From NCBI GenBank assembly GCA_035359995.1, contig DAORZT010000081.1, forward strand, positions 1 through 8,943: a stretch of 8,943 nucleotides of DNA. The letters run 5' to 3'. Below, one piece after another: positions 1-7,527 of this stretch. Made by a program: the position numbers and the translations under genes. The notes below the pieces were generated by a model. It did no database searches. It was not told the DNA's origin and saw only the letters and a program-made list of their open reading frames with translations. Every line of letters starts with the position of its first letter. The first letter of the stretch is position 1. This stretch comes from JAKPCT01 sp029553165 (GTDB taxonomy: Bacteria > Bacillota > UBA4882 > UBA8346).

Positions 1-62
1 AATACTGTGAAAAGTGAAGATATTTAAAGAAAATGAGAGTATATTAAGGGAGGTAGTTAGAA

Positions 63-515
63 TTGTATGAAGATCAAAACCAATTTAGCAAAGGATGTTT
101 GGCCGGACTCGTTGCTGCTTTTTTAATGTTTGTCTTCGTTGAAAGTTTTCGCTGGGCGGGCTTGACCAAATTTGGCATCAGCAAGCTAGCCGGAGATACG
201 GTTTTTACATATCAAAATAATTTATTGATGAGTATCATTGCTTTCTTAATCAATGAACTGGTGGGGATGTTTTGGGGAGTGGTAATTGCTTTTCTGTTTA
301 CAAAATTCTTTGCCGGGGACTATTTCTTCAGCAAAATGCTCTTTGTTTGCTTTTGTATCTTCTTTTTTCACCTGGGATTTCTTGATGAACCTTTTCATTA
401 TCCGCGGGAAATCCATAAACAAACTTTGGATTTACTCGTTATCATGATGGGATATATGATCTATGGTATCACCTTGGGGGCTATCTTCAAAAAGTTAAGA
501 CTGATCAAGAGTTAG
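63..515 (+). CDS. Small multi-pass membrane protein, unknown function
   Basis: Predicted 150-aa protein with about four hydrophobic segments (roughly residues 12-32, 50-80, 88-108 and 120-142) separated by short charged loops, ending in a basic tail (KKLRLIKS). There is no cleavable signal peptide, so it should sit in the cytoplasmic membrane. I chose the TTG start at 63 because an AAGGGAGGT Shine-Dalgarno sequence at 46-54 lies 8 nt upstream and an in-frame stop (TAG, 54-56) rules out a longer N-terminus. I do not recognise the family. The glycine-rich first helix (KGCLAGLVAAFLMF) resembles small four-helix membrane proteins common in Firmicutes, which is weak evidence. The next gene follows 46 nt later on the same strand, so the two could be co-transcribed. 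Its own promoter would lie at or before the window edge and is not visible. Confidence 0.75.
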   Translation: MYEDQNQFSKGCLAGLVAAFLMFVFVESFRWAGLTKFGISKLAGDTVFTYQNNLLMSIIAFLINELVGMFWGVVIAFLFTKFFAGDYFFSKMLFVCFCIFFFHLGFLDEPFHYPREIHKQTLDLLVIMMGYMIYGITLGAIFKKLRLIKS

Positions 516-561
516 CTATAAAAAGTAATAGATAATACTCATAACGACGGCGGTAACTTTC

Positions 562-849
562 ATGGCAATAAATAAATTAGCAACCGTAATCGCAATAATC
601 TTACTTTTATCAGGTGGTTGGATTACGATTTTAAATTTCACCTGTTTTTATAATGGATTTATCAAAAAGCAAAAAACAGCTTCATGGATTCCTCTGCTGG
701 GCGCTTTTCTTTGTTGCGGAGGATTGATACTTATTGGTGGCAAATACAGCACTTTTTGGTGGCTTCCTTTTATACTTGATTTTGGTTCTTTGCCTGGTTT
801 TACATTTACTTTGTTTTTTTATATCAAGGATAAATATTCCCCCAAATGA
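562..849 (+). CDS. Small three-helix membrane protein, possibly immunity-associated
   Basis: Predicted 95-aa protein with three hydrophobic segments (about residues 5-28, 42-62 and 66-88). A tryptophan- and proline-rich stretch, WWLPFILDFGSLPG near residues 67-80, is the most distinctive part. It starts at ATG 562 with only a weak GGCGGT-like ribosome site (about 549-554), so expression may depend on coupling to the gene upstream. I loosely recall small proteins with a 'SWIPLLGG ... WWLPLLLDxGSLP' pattern among accessory genes near polymorphic-toxin immunity loci. That is memory, not a search result, and no toxin gene is visible here. The stop codon overlaps a weak hairpin (847-865) followed by five T. 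A second reading frame overlaps the 3' half and runs to 952; I treat it as a shadow. Confidence 0.65.
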   Translation: MAINKLATVIAIILLLSGGWITILNFTCFYNGFIKKQKTASWIPLLGAFLCCGGLILIGGKYSTFWWLPFILDFGSLPGFTFTLFFYIKDKYSPK

Positions 850-1004
850 AGCTTTAAAAACTTCAAACTTTTTAAAAGTCTTTTCAAATCTTTCTGCTGC
901 TGGTTTACTTCTTTTAGCAACTTCTGCTGCTATTCCGGTATTTTGGAAATGAAGGATAGTTTATTACAATTTGGTTAATCTTCGACAAATATTAAGAATT
1001 TGGC

Positions 1005-1033
1005 TTGAAGAAGATCGGTTGAGGGGGTATAAT
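1005..1033 (+). promoter_or_regulatory. Sigma-A-type promoter of the TetR-family regulator
   Basis: TTGAAG (1005-1010) and a perfect TATAAT (1028-1033) are separated by exactly 17 nt. The transcription start should be near 1040, giving a leader of about 40 nt before the ATG at 1080. The palindromic operator at 1043-1067 lies immediately downstream of the -10 box, a position where a bound repressor would block initiation or promoter clearance. Confidence 0.75.
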
Positions 1034-1042
1034 TATAAATAA

Positions 1043-1067
1043 GTGAACGATTTTATAACTTATTCAC
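1043..1067 (+). promoter_or_regulatory. Operator O1, predicted autoregulatory TetR-family site
   Basis: Inverted repeat GTGAA (1043-1047), 15-nt spacer, TTCAC (1063-1067), 25 bp in all. An overlapping palindrome, AATAAGT (1038-1044) and ACTTATT (1058-1064), adds symmetry. The right arm directly abuts the GAGGAG ribosome site (1068-1073) of the regulator gene. The same 25-bp layout, including an identical TATTCAC right arm, recurs at 1689-1713 before the efflux genes. That recurrence is the main reason to call it an operator. Sites of about 24-28 bp are known for AcrR and QacR, so the length is plausible for this family. Confidence 0.7.
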
Positions 1068-1079
1068 GAGGAGAATACA

Positions 1080-1673
1080 ATGGCCGAAGATCGTAAAGCT
1101 GAAATCTTACAAGCATTCAAAAGGTTGGTAAGCCAGTTTGGGCTAGACAAGACAACAATGCAGGATATCGCTAAGGAAGCCGGTGTCAGCGTTGGAGTGA
1201 TTTACAAAGATTACGCCAACAAAGAAGAGTTGATTGATGCATATGCCGATTCGGTTATAAAACGATTTGTAACGGAATATCAAAAAATAATCAACACAAG
1301 TTCTTCCCCGGAGCAACAATTGCATGATTTAGTCGTTGGCGCATTTAAATTAATCAATCAAACCATCATCGAGGACTTGGGTTTTCACCAAATTTTAGCT
1401 GACGATAATTCATTAAAATATGTACGGAAGAATTTTTCCCGAAAAAAAGAGATTGAAGAGCATTTGACAAAAACGATCACTGAAATCCTCCAGGATGGGG
1501 TAACCCAGAAAGTATTCCGGATTGAAGATATACAACAGACAGCAGTTTTATTTTTAGAAGCTTTTGACGGTTATTTTATCAAAATCCTACTCGGAGGTGG
1601 GGATATGGAGTATTATCTACCCAAGATTGAGATGATGTTTGAGTTTTTGCTTAAAAATATTAAAGGAAGATAA
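1080..1673 (+). CDS. TetR/AcrR-family transcriptional repressor of the efflux operon
   Basis: This 197-aa protein has the usual TetR-family size and layout. An N-terminal DNA-binding domain (about residues 5-50) contains the helix-turn-helix TTMQDIAKEAGVSVGVIYKD (25-44), followed by the typical NKEELIDAY element (47-55). The rest (about 60-197) is a helical ligand-binding and dimerisation domain, poorly conserved in the family, so the inducer cannot be read from the sequence. The start is ATG 1080 with GAGGAG (1068-1073) 6 nt upstream. The gene is transcribed in the same direction as the adaptor, pump and outer-membrane factor behind it, and matching palindromes lie at its own promoter and at the efflux promoter. 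It is therefore predicted to repress both units until a pump substrate or related ligand binds. Membership of the family is near certain; the regulated target is inferred. Confidence 0.93.
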   Translation: MAEDRKAEILQAFKRLVSQFGLDKTTMQDIAKEAGVSVGVIYKDYANKEELIDAYADSVIKRFVTEYQKIINTSSSPEQQLHDLVVGAFKLINQTIIEDLGFHQILADDNSLKYVRKNFSRKKEIEEHLTKTITEILQDGVTQKVFRIEDIQQTAVLFLEAFDGYFIKILLGGGDMEYYLPKIEMMFEFLLKNIKGR

Positions 1674-1688
1674 TTTTTTTACCGTAGC

Positions 1689-1713
1689 GTGAATCTGTTA
1701 AAAAAATATTCAC
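1689..1713 (+). promoter_or_regulatory. Operator O2, predicted TetR-family site at the efflux promoter
   Basis: Inverted repeat GTGAAT (1689-1694), 13-nt AT-rich spacer, ATTCAC (1708-1713), 25 bp in all, matching O1 in arm sequence and spacing. Its right arm overlaps the -35 element TTCACA (1709-1714) of the predicted efflux promoter, so binding would exclude RNA polymerase. An identical 11-mer, TAATTTTTTTA, flanks it on both sides (1671-1681 and 1721-1731). Confidence 0.72.
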
Positions 1714-1737
1714 ATGAAATTAATTTTTTTATATAAG
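1709..1737 (+). promoter_or_regulatory. Predicted promoter of the adaptor-pump operon
   Basis: TTCACA (1709-1714, five of six to consensus) and TATAAG (1732-1737) are separated by 17 nt, predicting a start near 1744 and a leader of about 32 nt. An alternative -10, TATAAT at 1749-1754, has no good -35 at the right distance. The overlap with operator O2 fits a repressed, inducible promoter. Confidence 0.6.
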
Positions 1738-1775
1738 ATTTGTTATTTTATAATCAGAATCAAGGGGGAGTAGTT

Positions 1776-2816
1776 ATGAAAAAAGCACTTTTGGTCTTAT
1801 TAATCCTTTCGTTAGTACCATTAAGCGGTTGCCGTCTCTTTGGCAAGAAGGAAGAGACGAGTTTTAAGAGTATGGAACAGATCTACCAGGAAAAGGGAGT
1901 CCCGGTGAAGACTGAAGAAGTCCGGGCTGAAGATTTTGCAATGGTTTTAAAGTATTCAGCCACTTTACGGGCGCGTTCTGAAGCAGTACGCTACTCAAGA
2001 ATTTCGGATGTAGTTCAAAATGTCTATTTTAAAGTCGGTGATTATGTACGTGAAAATCAAACCGTACTCACTTTTCCCGAGAATAATCAAACTACCCAAT
2101 ACCATCAGGTAAAAGCCGCTTATGAATTGGCCGCAACAACTTATAAGCGGATGGAACGGATGTATCAGGAGGGAGTAATCTCCAAACAAGAATTGGATTC
2201 GGCCCGGACTAATTTTGAGGTTGCCAAGGCCAATCTGAATACCACCGATGATTCAATTCGGGTGAAAGCACCATTAAGCGGTTATATTACGCAATTAAAT
2301 GTCAAACCTACTGATAATGTAAATTCAGGAGCGCCCCTGTTTACCGTCTCCAATTTGGATCAGATTGAAGCGCAAATCTGGGCATCGTCCAAAGAGATTG
2401 GCCAAATCAAACTGGGTCAAACAGTAACTGCTGAATGGAATGGGCGCACTTATCAAGGTGTCATTTCGCAGGTCAGTCAGATCATGGATACCGGCAAGAA
2501 AGCTTTTGAGGTAAAAGCATTATTTAAAAATCCTAATAAAGAGTTAACCAGTGGTATTACCGCGGATCTTACCATTGAAACTGAACGTAAAAACCAGACA
2601 GTAGTGATTGATCGTAAAAATTTAATTAATGAGTCCGGAAAATACTTTGTCTATGTAGTAGAACAAGGCAAAGCGGTTAAACGCGAAGTAGAGATCGTTG
2701 AAGGTCAGGGCGTACGGGTCGAAGTGTTGTCAGGTTTAAAACCGGGCGACCTGTTAATTACCGAAGGTCAAAACATGGTCGCCGATGACATCAAAGTGCA
2801 GATCGTTAATTCCTAA
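1776..2816 (+). CDS. RND efflux periplasmic adaptor subunit (HlyD/AcrA-type lipoprotein)
   Basis: This 346-aa membrane-fusion protein would bridge the RND pump and the outer-membrane factor. The N-terminus is a lipoprotein signal peptide: MKK, a hydrophobic stretch, then lipobox LSGC with the lipidated cysteine at residue 19. Two half-lipoyl segments (about 76-100, VYFKVGDYVRENQTVLTF; and 162-190, VKAPLSGYITQLNVKPTD) flank a short helical hairpin (about 105-155). A beta-barrel domain (about 195-270) and a membrane-proximal domain (about 275-346, ending VLSGLKPGDLLITEGQ) follow. I chose ATG 1776 over an in-frame TTG at 1740 because a GGGGGAG ribosome site (1764-1770) precedes it and it begins the signal peptide. 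The pump gene starts 76 nt after the stop with no terminator between, so they are co-transcribed. The lipid anchor probably fixes the adaptor to the outer face of the inner membrane. Confidence 0.93.
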   Translation: MKKALLVLLILSLVPLSGCRLFGKKEETSFKSMEQIYQEKGVPVKTEEVRAEDFAMVLKYSATLRARSEAVRYSRISDVVQNVYFKVGDYVRENQTVLTFPENNQTTQYHQVKAAYELAATTYKRMERMYQEGVISKQELDSARTNFEVAKANLNTTDDSIRVKAPLSGYITQLNVKPTDNVNSGAPLFTVSNLDQIEAQIWASSKEIGQIKLGQTVTAEWNGRTYQGVISQVSQIMDTGKKAFEVKALFKNPNKELTSGITADLTIETERKNQTVVIDRKNLINESGKYFVYVVEQGKAVKREVEIVEGQGVRVEVLSGLKPGDLLITEGQNMVADDIKVQIVNS

Positions 2817-2892
2817 TTTGCTCTGTCACGTTGTCAAAGGTTGTTAAGTAGTATTTGCTTCACAATATTTCGATTAATACAGGAGGACAATC

Positions 2893-5800
2893 ATGTTCTT
2901 ATCCGACCTTTCGATTAAACGCCCGGTAATGATGTGTATGCTGTTGGCAGCATTATTGATGTTCGGGGTGATCGGGTATAACAAACTGCCATTGAGTTTA
3001 ATGCCAGATGTCAAAGTGCCCTATATTACAGTCCAAACGATCTATGCCGGTGCTTCGCCAACGGAGATTGAGAGCCAGATCACGAAGAAGATCGAGGACG
3101 AAGTAGCCTCGTTGGCCTTAATTGATGAAATGATCTCCTACTCAATGGAGAATGCATCGATTGTTATGATCAAATTTGATTTGGAGAAAGATGAGGAAGT
3201 TGCGCTCCAAGAGGTAAAGGATAAAGTAGACCAGATCCTCAATAAGCTTCCGGATGACGCCAACACGCCTGTTATCACCAAACTGGATGTAACCGCTACT
3301 CCGGTAATGAATATCATTATGAGCGGTGATCTCACTGCTACTGAGTTATACGACTTGGCTAACAACAGGGTGAAGGACCGGATTTCACAGGTTCAAGGAG
3401 TTGGTAAAGTTGACATTGTTGGTGGAATGGAACGTGAAATCCGGGTTGAATTGGATAAACGCAGTATTTACGAGATCCAACTATCGCTCACTGACATTGT
3501 CGGACTGATCAAAGCAGCCAACCAAGATATGCCGGTTGGTAATTTTAAAGAAGGCGATCAAGAGTATTCAGTCCGGCTTAAGGGGCAGTTTGAAACGGTT
3601 GATGCGTTGAAACAACTGGATATTCCGACCTCTAGCGGAGTAAAGAAGTTATGGCAGCTGGGTGAGGTAAAGGATGCCAATAAAGAAGTCAGACAACGAA
3701 TCACCCTCTTTGATGCTAAACGGCAAGAACGGAATGACAACTCGCTTTTGATTTCGGTAGTTAAAAATCCGACAGGAAATACCGTAGCTACGGTAGATGC
3801 TGTAACCAAGATCTTGCCGGATCTCGAAAAAGAGTTAGGTAATAATATCCGGTTAACCGTCGTTTCGGAAGACGGAACTTTCGTAAAAGACACGGCAAAC
3901 GATGCATTTGGCAATATTTATCAAGGTGTTATCTTAACCGCGTTAATCTTATTGTTGTTCTTCCATGATTTTCGTTCAACCTTAATTGTTGCACTGGCGA
4001 TGCCAATCTCAATCATTCCTACCTTTATGATCATGAATGCAATGGGAATGAGTTTGAATGTCATGTCATTAATGGGGTTATCGACCGCCAGTGGTACCTT
4101 GATCTCCGGTGCGGTTACCGTTTTGGAGAATATCTTCCGCCGCCGCGGTTTGGGCGAAGGGCGAAAACAAGCGGCAGCGACAGGAACTTCAGAAGTTGCC
4201 GTTGCGGTTATGGCTTCTTTGTTAACCAATATTGTAGTTTTCTTACCGATTGGTACCATGTCCGGAATTGCCGGATTGATGTTTAAAGACTTTGCCCTGA
4301 CGGTTGTGGTTTCAACTGTCTTCTCACTGATATCCTCATTTACAGTAACGCCGATGCTGGCCGCATTGATTTTACCGGAGCAAAATATGAAAGTCGGCCG
4401 TTTCGGACAGATTTTTGACCGGCTTTTTGACAGTTTTGCCGAAGCTTATGGCAGATTGTTACGGTTTATTTTAACCAACAAAAAAAGATGTGCTGTAACG
4501 GTAGGATTAACGAGTATTTTGTTTGTTTTCTCCTTGGTGTTAATGGCTGGAATACCGGCAGACTTTATCCCGGCGATGGACAATGGTAATCTGCGAATTG
4601 AAGTCGAATTGCCGTTGGGCTATACTTTGGAGCAAACCGCCGGATTACTGGAGGAGATTGAAGAACGGGTCAAAACGCATCCGGAAGTAATAACCATTTT
4701 GACTAACTTAGGAAAGATCTCCAGCACCAATGAAGGGGTCAATGTGGCGGTAATGAAAGTTAAATTAACCAATAAAGCTGAACGTAAATTGACCGATAAC
4801 AAGTTAGCGGCAATAATAACGGAGGAATTGTCGGATCTCCCCAATGCTCAAATCCGGGTCAATGCAGTTTCTGGGTTTTCAACCGGAAATGCAACGGTTG
4901 ACTTTTATCTCCAAGGGCAGGATGTTGCCAAAGTCGAGGAGTATGCGGCCCAATTAGTGTCCAAAATGCGCCAGATCCCCGGATTAATGAATATCAATAC
5001 CAGCTCACGGCCTGGAAAAGCAGAGATTACCATCTATCCTGACCGGGTGAGGATGACTGAAGCCGGTTTGACCGTACAACAATTGGCGGTATTGCTGCGG
5101 ACTTCGGTGGAAGGCTTGGAAGTGACCGAGTATCGTGAGTCAGGTAATGAATACGATGTCCGGGTCGTTTTGAATGATGCTTTTATCCCAACTTACGACG
5201 AGTTTAAGAATCTTCCGGTAACGACCAAAAATGGTACTTTCCCAATTTCTCATTTTGGGGAGTTGCGTTTCACCAAAGGTTACAATAAGATTCTCCATAC
5301 TGATAAGTATACCTCAGTTGAAGTGATGGCCAGTTTACTGCCGGGATATGCTCTCGGTGATGTAACTCCCGCTATTGAAGCGGCGGTTGCCGAATTAAAG
5401 CTACCGACTGGTTATCGAATGGCTTGGACCGGTAATGGAAAAATGATGGCTGAAGTTATCGGACAGATGGCGTTTGCTTTCTTCCTGGCTATTGTTCTAA
5501 CATTTATGTTACTGGCAGCAACGGTAGAAAACTTTACCCAACCGCTCCTGATTTTAACCACCGTTCCGCTCTGTTTGATTGGGGTAGGTATCGGACTGGT
5601 ATTAACCGGAGCGTCAATGTCGATCTTTGCAATGCTGTCGATCGTAATGTTAGTCGGAATGGTTGTTAATAACGCGATCCTGATCCTGGATCACGCCAAC
5701 CAGTTAAAAGCTGAAGGAATGACGATTAAAGAGGCCTTGCTGGAAGCTTGTCCGGTAAAACTCAAAGCGGTAATCATGGCCAATCTGGCAGCAATCTTAG

Positions 5801-5988
5801 GTATGCTACCAATGGCAATGGGTATCGGTGCTTCGGGAGCAGAGATCCGGCAACCAATGGGTATCGTCAGCATCAGCGGAATTCTCTCCTCAACAATTTT
5901 AACTTTGGTATTTATCCCGGCAATGGAGGTTTTGGTGACCAAAAAACAAAAATTAACTCATAAAAGAGACGTCTCTTTGAGTCAATAG
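2893..5988 (+). CDS. RND-family efflux transporter, HAE1/AcrB-like inner-membrane pump
   Basis: This 1031-aa protein has full RND length and layout: TM1 (about 11-30), a large periplasmic loop, TM2-6 (about 340-485), TM7 (about 533-553), a second periplasmic loop and TM8-12 (about 857-1015). Family signatures include SIKRPV at residues 7-12, GASPTEIE in the first loop, FIPAMDNG at 558-565 and GASGAEIRQPMGI near TM11. It starts at ATG 2893, 6 nt after AGGAGG (2881-2886). In ungapped alignment from memory with AcrB TM4, D407/D408 correspond to S405/G406 here. K940 in TM10 corresponds to N926, R971 to K956 and T978 to A963. The usual proton-relay residues are therefore largely absent, while E412-N413 (TM4) and an acidic D933 (TM10) remain. 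Asn at the lysine position is common in non-proteobacterial HAE1 pumps; loss of both TM4 aspartates is less usual. Substrate cannot be assigned; hydrophobic drugs or envelope lipids are typical of the family. Confidence 0.95.
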   Translation: MFLSDLSIKRPVMMCMLLAALLMFGVIGYNKLPLSLMPDVKVPYITVQTIYAGASPTEIESQITKKIEDEVASLALIDEMISYSMENASIVMIKFDLEKDEEVALQEVKDKVDQILNKLPDDANTPVITKLDVTATPVMNIIMSGDLTATELYDLANNRVKDRISQVQGVGKVDIVGGMEREIRVELDKRSIYEIQLSLTDIVGLIKAANQDMPVGNFKEGDQEYSVRLKGQFETVDALKQLDIPTSSGVKKLWQLGEVKDANKEVRQRITLFDAKRQERNDNSLLISVVKNPTGNTVATVDAVTKILPDLEKELGNNIRLTVVSEDGTFVKDTANDAFGNIYQGVILTALILLLFFHDFRSTLIVALAMPISIIPTFMIMNAMGMSLNVMSLMGLSTASGTLISGAVTVLENIFRRRGLGEGRKQAAATGTSEVAVAVMASLLTNIVVFLPIGTMSGIAGLMFKDFALTVVVSTVFSLISSFTVTPMLAALILPEQNMKVGRFGQIFDRLFDSFAEAYGRLLRFILTNKKRCAVTVGLTSILFVFSLVLMAGIPADFIPAMDNGNLRIEVELPLGYTLEQTAGLLEEIEERVKTHPEVITILTNLGKISSTNEGVNVAVMKVKLTNKAERKLTDNKLAAIITEELSDLPNAQIRVNAVSGFSTGNATVDFYLQGQDVAKVEEYAAQLVSKMRQIPGLMNINTSSRPGKAEITIYPDRVRMTEAGLTVQQLAVLLRTSVEGLEVTEYRESGNEYDVRVVLNDAFIPTYDEFKNLPVTTKNGTFPISHFGELRFTKGYNKILHTDKYTSVEVMASLLPGYALGDVTPAIEAAVAELKLPTGYRMAWTGNGKMMAEVIGQMAFAFFLAIVLTFMLLAATVENFTQPLLILTTVPLCLIGVGIGLVLTGASMSIFAMLSIVMLVGMVVNNAILILDHANQLKAEGMTIKEALLEACPVKLKAVIMANLAAILGMLPMAMGIGASGAEIRQPMGIVSISGILSSTILTLVFIPAMEVLVTKKQKLTHKRDVSLSQ

Positions 5989-6023
5989 TAACCAAAGCAA
6001 GATAAATAATGATATTCATAAAT

Positions 6024-6074
6024 GGGCGGAACCAGAAATTTTATAAATAATTCCGCCCCGGAAATTAATTCCGG
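6024..6074 (+). promoter_or_regulatory. Four-arm CGGAA/TTCCG intergenic RNA structure between pump and outer-membrane factor genes
   Basis: In the 154-nt gap after the pump gene, a GC-rich island holds four alternating arms: CGGAA (6027-6031), TTCCG (6051-6055), CGGAA (6059-6063) and TTCCG (6069-6073). Arms 1 and 2 extend to a perfect 8-bp stem, GGGCGGAA/TTCCGCCC (6024-6031 with 6051-6058). Arms 3 and 4 extend to a 6-bp stem, CCGGAA/TTCCGG (6058-6063 with 6069-6074). Arms 2 and 3 could instead pair with a CCC loop. No T-run follows on either strand, so it is not a canonical terminator. An RNA processing or stability element, or an attenuator-like switch, are possibilities. Confidence 0.5.
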
Positions 6075-6142
6075 CGCTGAAAAAAACTGATTATCCAGCC
6101 TCGCAGTAAAAATAATCCAAATTGTACTTGGGGGTTAATTCA

Positions 6143-7465
6143 ATGGGTTATAAAAAAATATTTAATTGCTTTGCATTATTAATTGCGTCCCTCATTATCA
6201 TGCCTTTGCAAGCTTTAGCCGCATCTGACGAACCGCAACCGGTTGTACATCCAGAGGTATTATCGTTAGAACAATGTCTTGATTTGGCCATTAAGAATAA
6301 TAAACAGATCCAAGAGAAAGAGAAGAAAGTGACGATTGCCGAGGGGAAGGTAAAAGAGGCCAAAGCAGGTTTCCTGCCAACTGTAGCTTACCAGGCTACT
6401 CTTGATAAATCAAATATTGAACAGTATCAAGTCGGCATGAGTTTGGAAGATCAGAAGTTTTCTGCCGGAATCGTCGCTACCTTACCGTTATATACCGGCG
6501 GAATGTTAAATTATAATCTGGATTTAACCAAACTCCAGTTGGAGATCGCCAAGGAAGACCTCCGTAAAGCGAAGCAGCAGTTAATCTATGATGTCAAACA
6601 AGCATATTATAATGTTTGGTTGGCCGGGAAAGTGGTTCAGGTCCAAGAGGCTTCCTATCGTAATTTGGATCAGCATGTTAACCGGGTTCAGATTCGCTAT
6701 AATGCTGAAACAGCCTCGAGGCTGGACCTGATGCGTGCCCAAGTCCAACGTGATACTTTAAAGCCGAAAGTGATCAATGCTCAAAATCAATTAGTCCTGG
6801 CTAAATTACAATTGGCGACATTAATTGGTTATCCCAAAGATCAGGCTTATCAAGTCCAAGCTGAAGTGTCAGAAATAATAATCCCTGATTCAATAAATCT
6901 CTCTCTTGAAGAAATATTGAAGGCAGCCGATCAGGAGCGTCCGGAACTGCGCCAGCTCCGGCAGAAAAAGGAGATCGATCGGATCCTCACCGCAATGGAG
7001 GAAGCCGGTTACAAACCTAATCTTGGGATGAGTCTCACCTTTGGCGGAATCAATGATGAGGTTGGCTTCAATGACTGGTATGCTGCTTGGATTCTTACCT
7101 TTACGGTTGGCGGTAAAATCTATGATGGTAAGATAAATGCCTGCATCCAACAGGCGAAAGATAATGAAAGCCTGACCGGGATTCAGGAAGCTAATGTACA
7201 GGACCTGATCCGGCTCGAAGCAGAACAGTCCCTCCAAAATCTGACCGTTAGCATTGAAAATATCAGGGCCAATCAAGCCAGTATTGACTTGGCTAAAGAA
7301 GCTCTACGGATGACCCAAATCAGAGTCGATAATGGTATGGCCACCACCATGGATATCATGGACGCCCAGTTGGCCTTGGATCAAGCCCTGACCGGATATT
7401 ATCAAGGAATTGTTTCCTATTTAACGGCTGAAGCCAAACTGGATTTAGTGATCGGAAGGGATTAA
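6143..7465 (+). CDS. TolC-family outer-membrane efflux protein
   Basis: This 440-aa protein forms the outer-membrane channel partner of the RND pump. It begins with a Sec signal peptide (MGYKK, hydrophobic core, likely cleavage after ALA at residue 26) with no lipobox cysteine. It then shows the two internal repeats of the TolC (OEP) family: the first from LSLEQCLDLAIKNNKQI (about residue 40) with GFLPTVAYQ behind it, the second from LSLEEILKAADQERPEL (about 252) with YKPNLGMSLTFGG behind it. Long helices between them carry family-like stretches such as ETASRLDLMRAQV and NGMATTMDIMDAQLALDQA. I chose ATG 6143 over an in-frame TTG at 6122 because it starts the signal peptide and follows a GGGGG ribosome site (6130-6134). 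It is the last gene of the operon, with a strong terminator downstream. Its presence is the clearest sign that the host has an outer membrane. Confidence 0.94.
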   Translation: MGYKKIFNCFALLIASLIIMPLQALAASDEPQPVVHPEVLSLEQCLDLAIKNNKQIQEKEKKVTIAEGKVKEAKAGFLPTVAYQATLDKSNIEQYQVGMSLEDQKFSAGIVATLPLYTGGMLNYNLDLTKLQLEIAKEDLRKAKQQLIYDVKQAYYNVWLAGKVVQVQEASYRNLDQHVNRVQIRYNAETASRLDLMRAQVQRDTLKPKVINAQNQLVLAKLQLATLIGYPKDQAYQVQAEVSEIIIPDSINLSLEEILKAADQERPELRQLRQKKEIDRILTAMEEAGYKPNLGMSLTFGGINDEVGFNDWYAAWILTFTVGGKIYDGKINACIQQAKDNESLTGIQEANVQDLIRLEAEQSLQNLTVSIENIRANQASIDLAKEALRMTQIRVDNGMATTMDIMDAQLALDQALTGYYQGIVSYLTAEAKLDLVIGRD

Positions 7466-7527
7466 AAAGTATTATTTGGCTGAAGATTCAACAAGTTAAC
7501 TCATAACGTTTTTAATAATTTAGATTT

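Noticed and set aside
7..18. Direct GTGAA repeats at the window start as a third regulator site
   Set aside because: They are in direct, not inverted, orientation, with no TTCAC arm at the right distance.
847..873. TGAAG-N9-CTTCA hairpin followed by TTTTT as a terminator for the 562-849 gene
   Set aside because: The stem is only 5 bp, AT-rich and separated from the T-run by 3 nt; too weak to call with confidence.
734..952. Overlapping 72-codon frame with a hydrophobic C-terminus (ending in a TM-like segment) over the 3' half of the small membrane protein gene
   Set aside because: It starts inside the 562-849 gene at TTG/GTG with no ribosome site, and the upstream gene already has a natural end. 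A frameshift joining the two is possible, but I see nothing that requires it.
3138..5942. Several minus-strand and alternate-frame open stretches inside the pump gene
   Set aside because: They are shadows of the strongly supported 1031-aa frame, with no ribosome sites and no recognisable protein features.
6711..6724. Perfect 14-bp palindrome CAGCCTCGAGGCTG inside the TolC-like gene
   Set aside because: It lies in a conserved coding stretch (TASRLDL), and there is no second copy or regulatory context.
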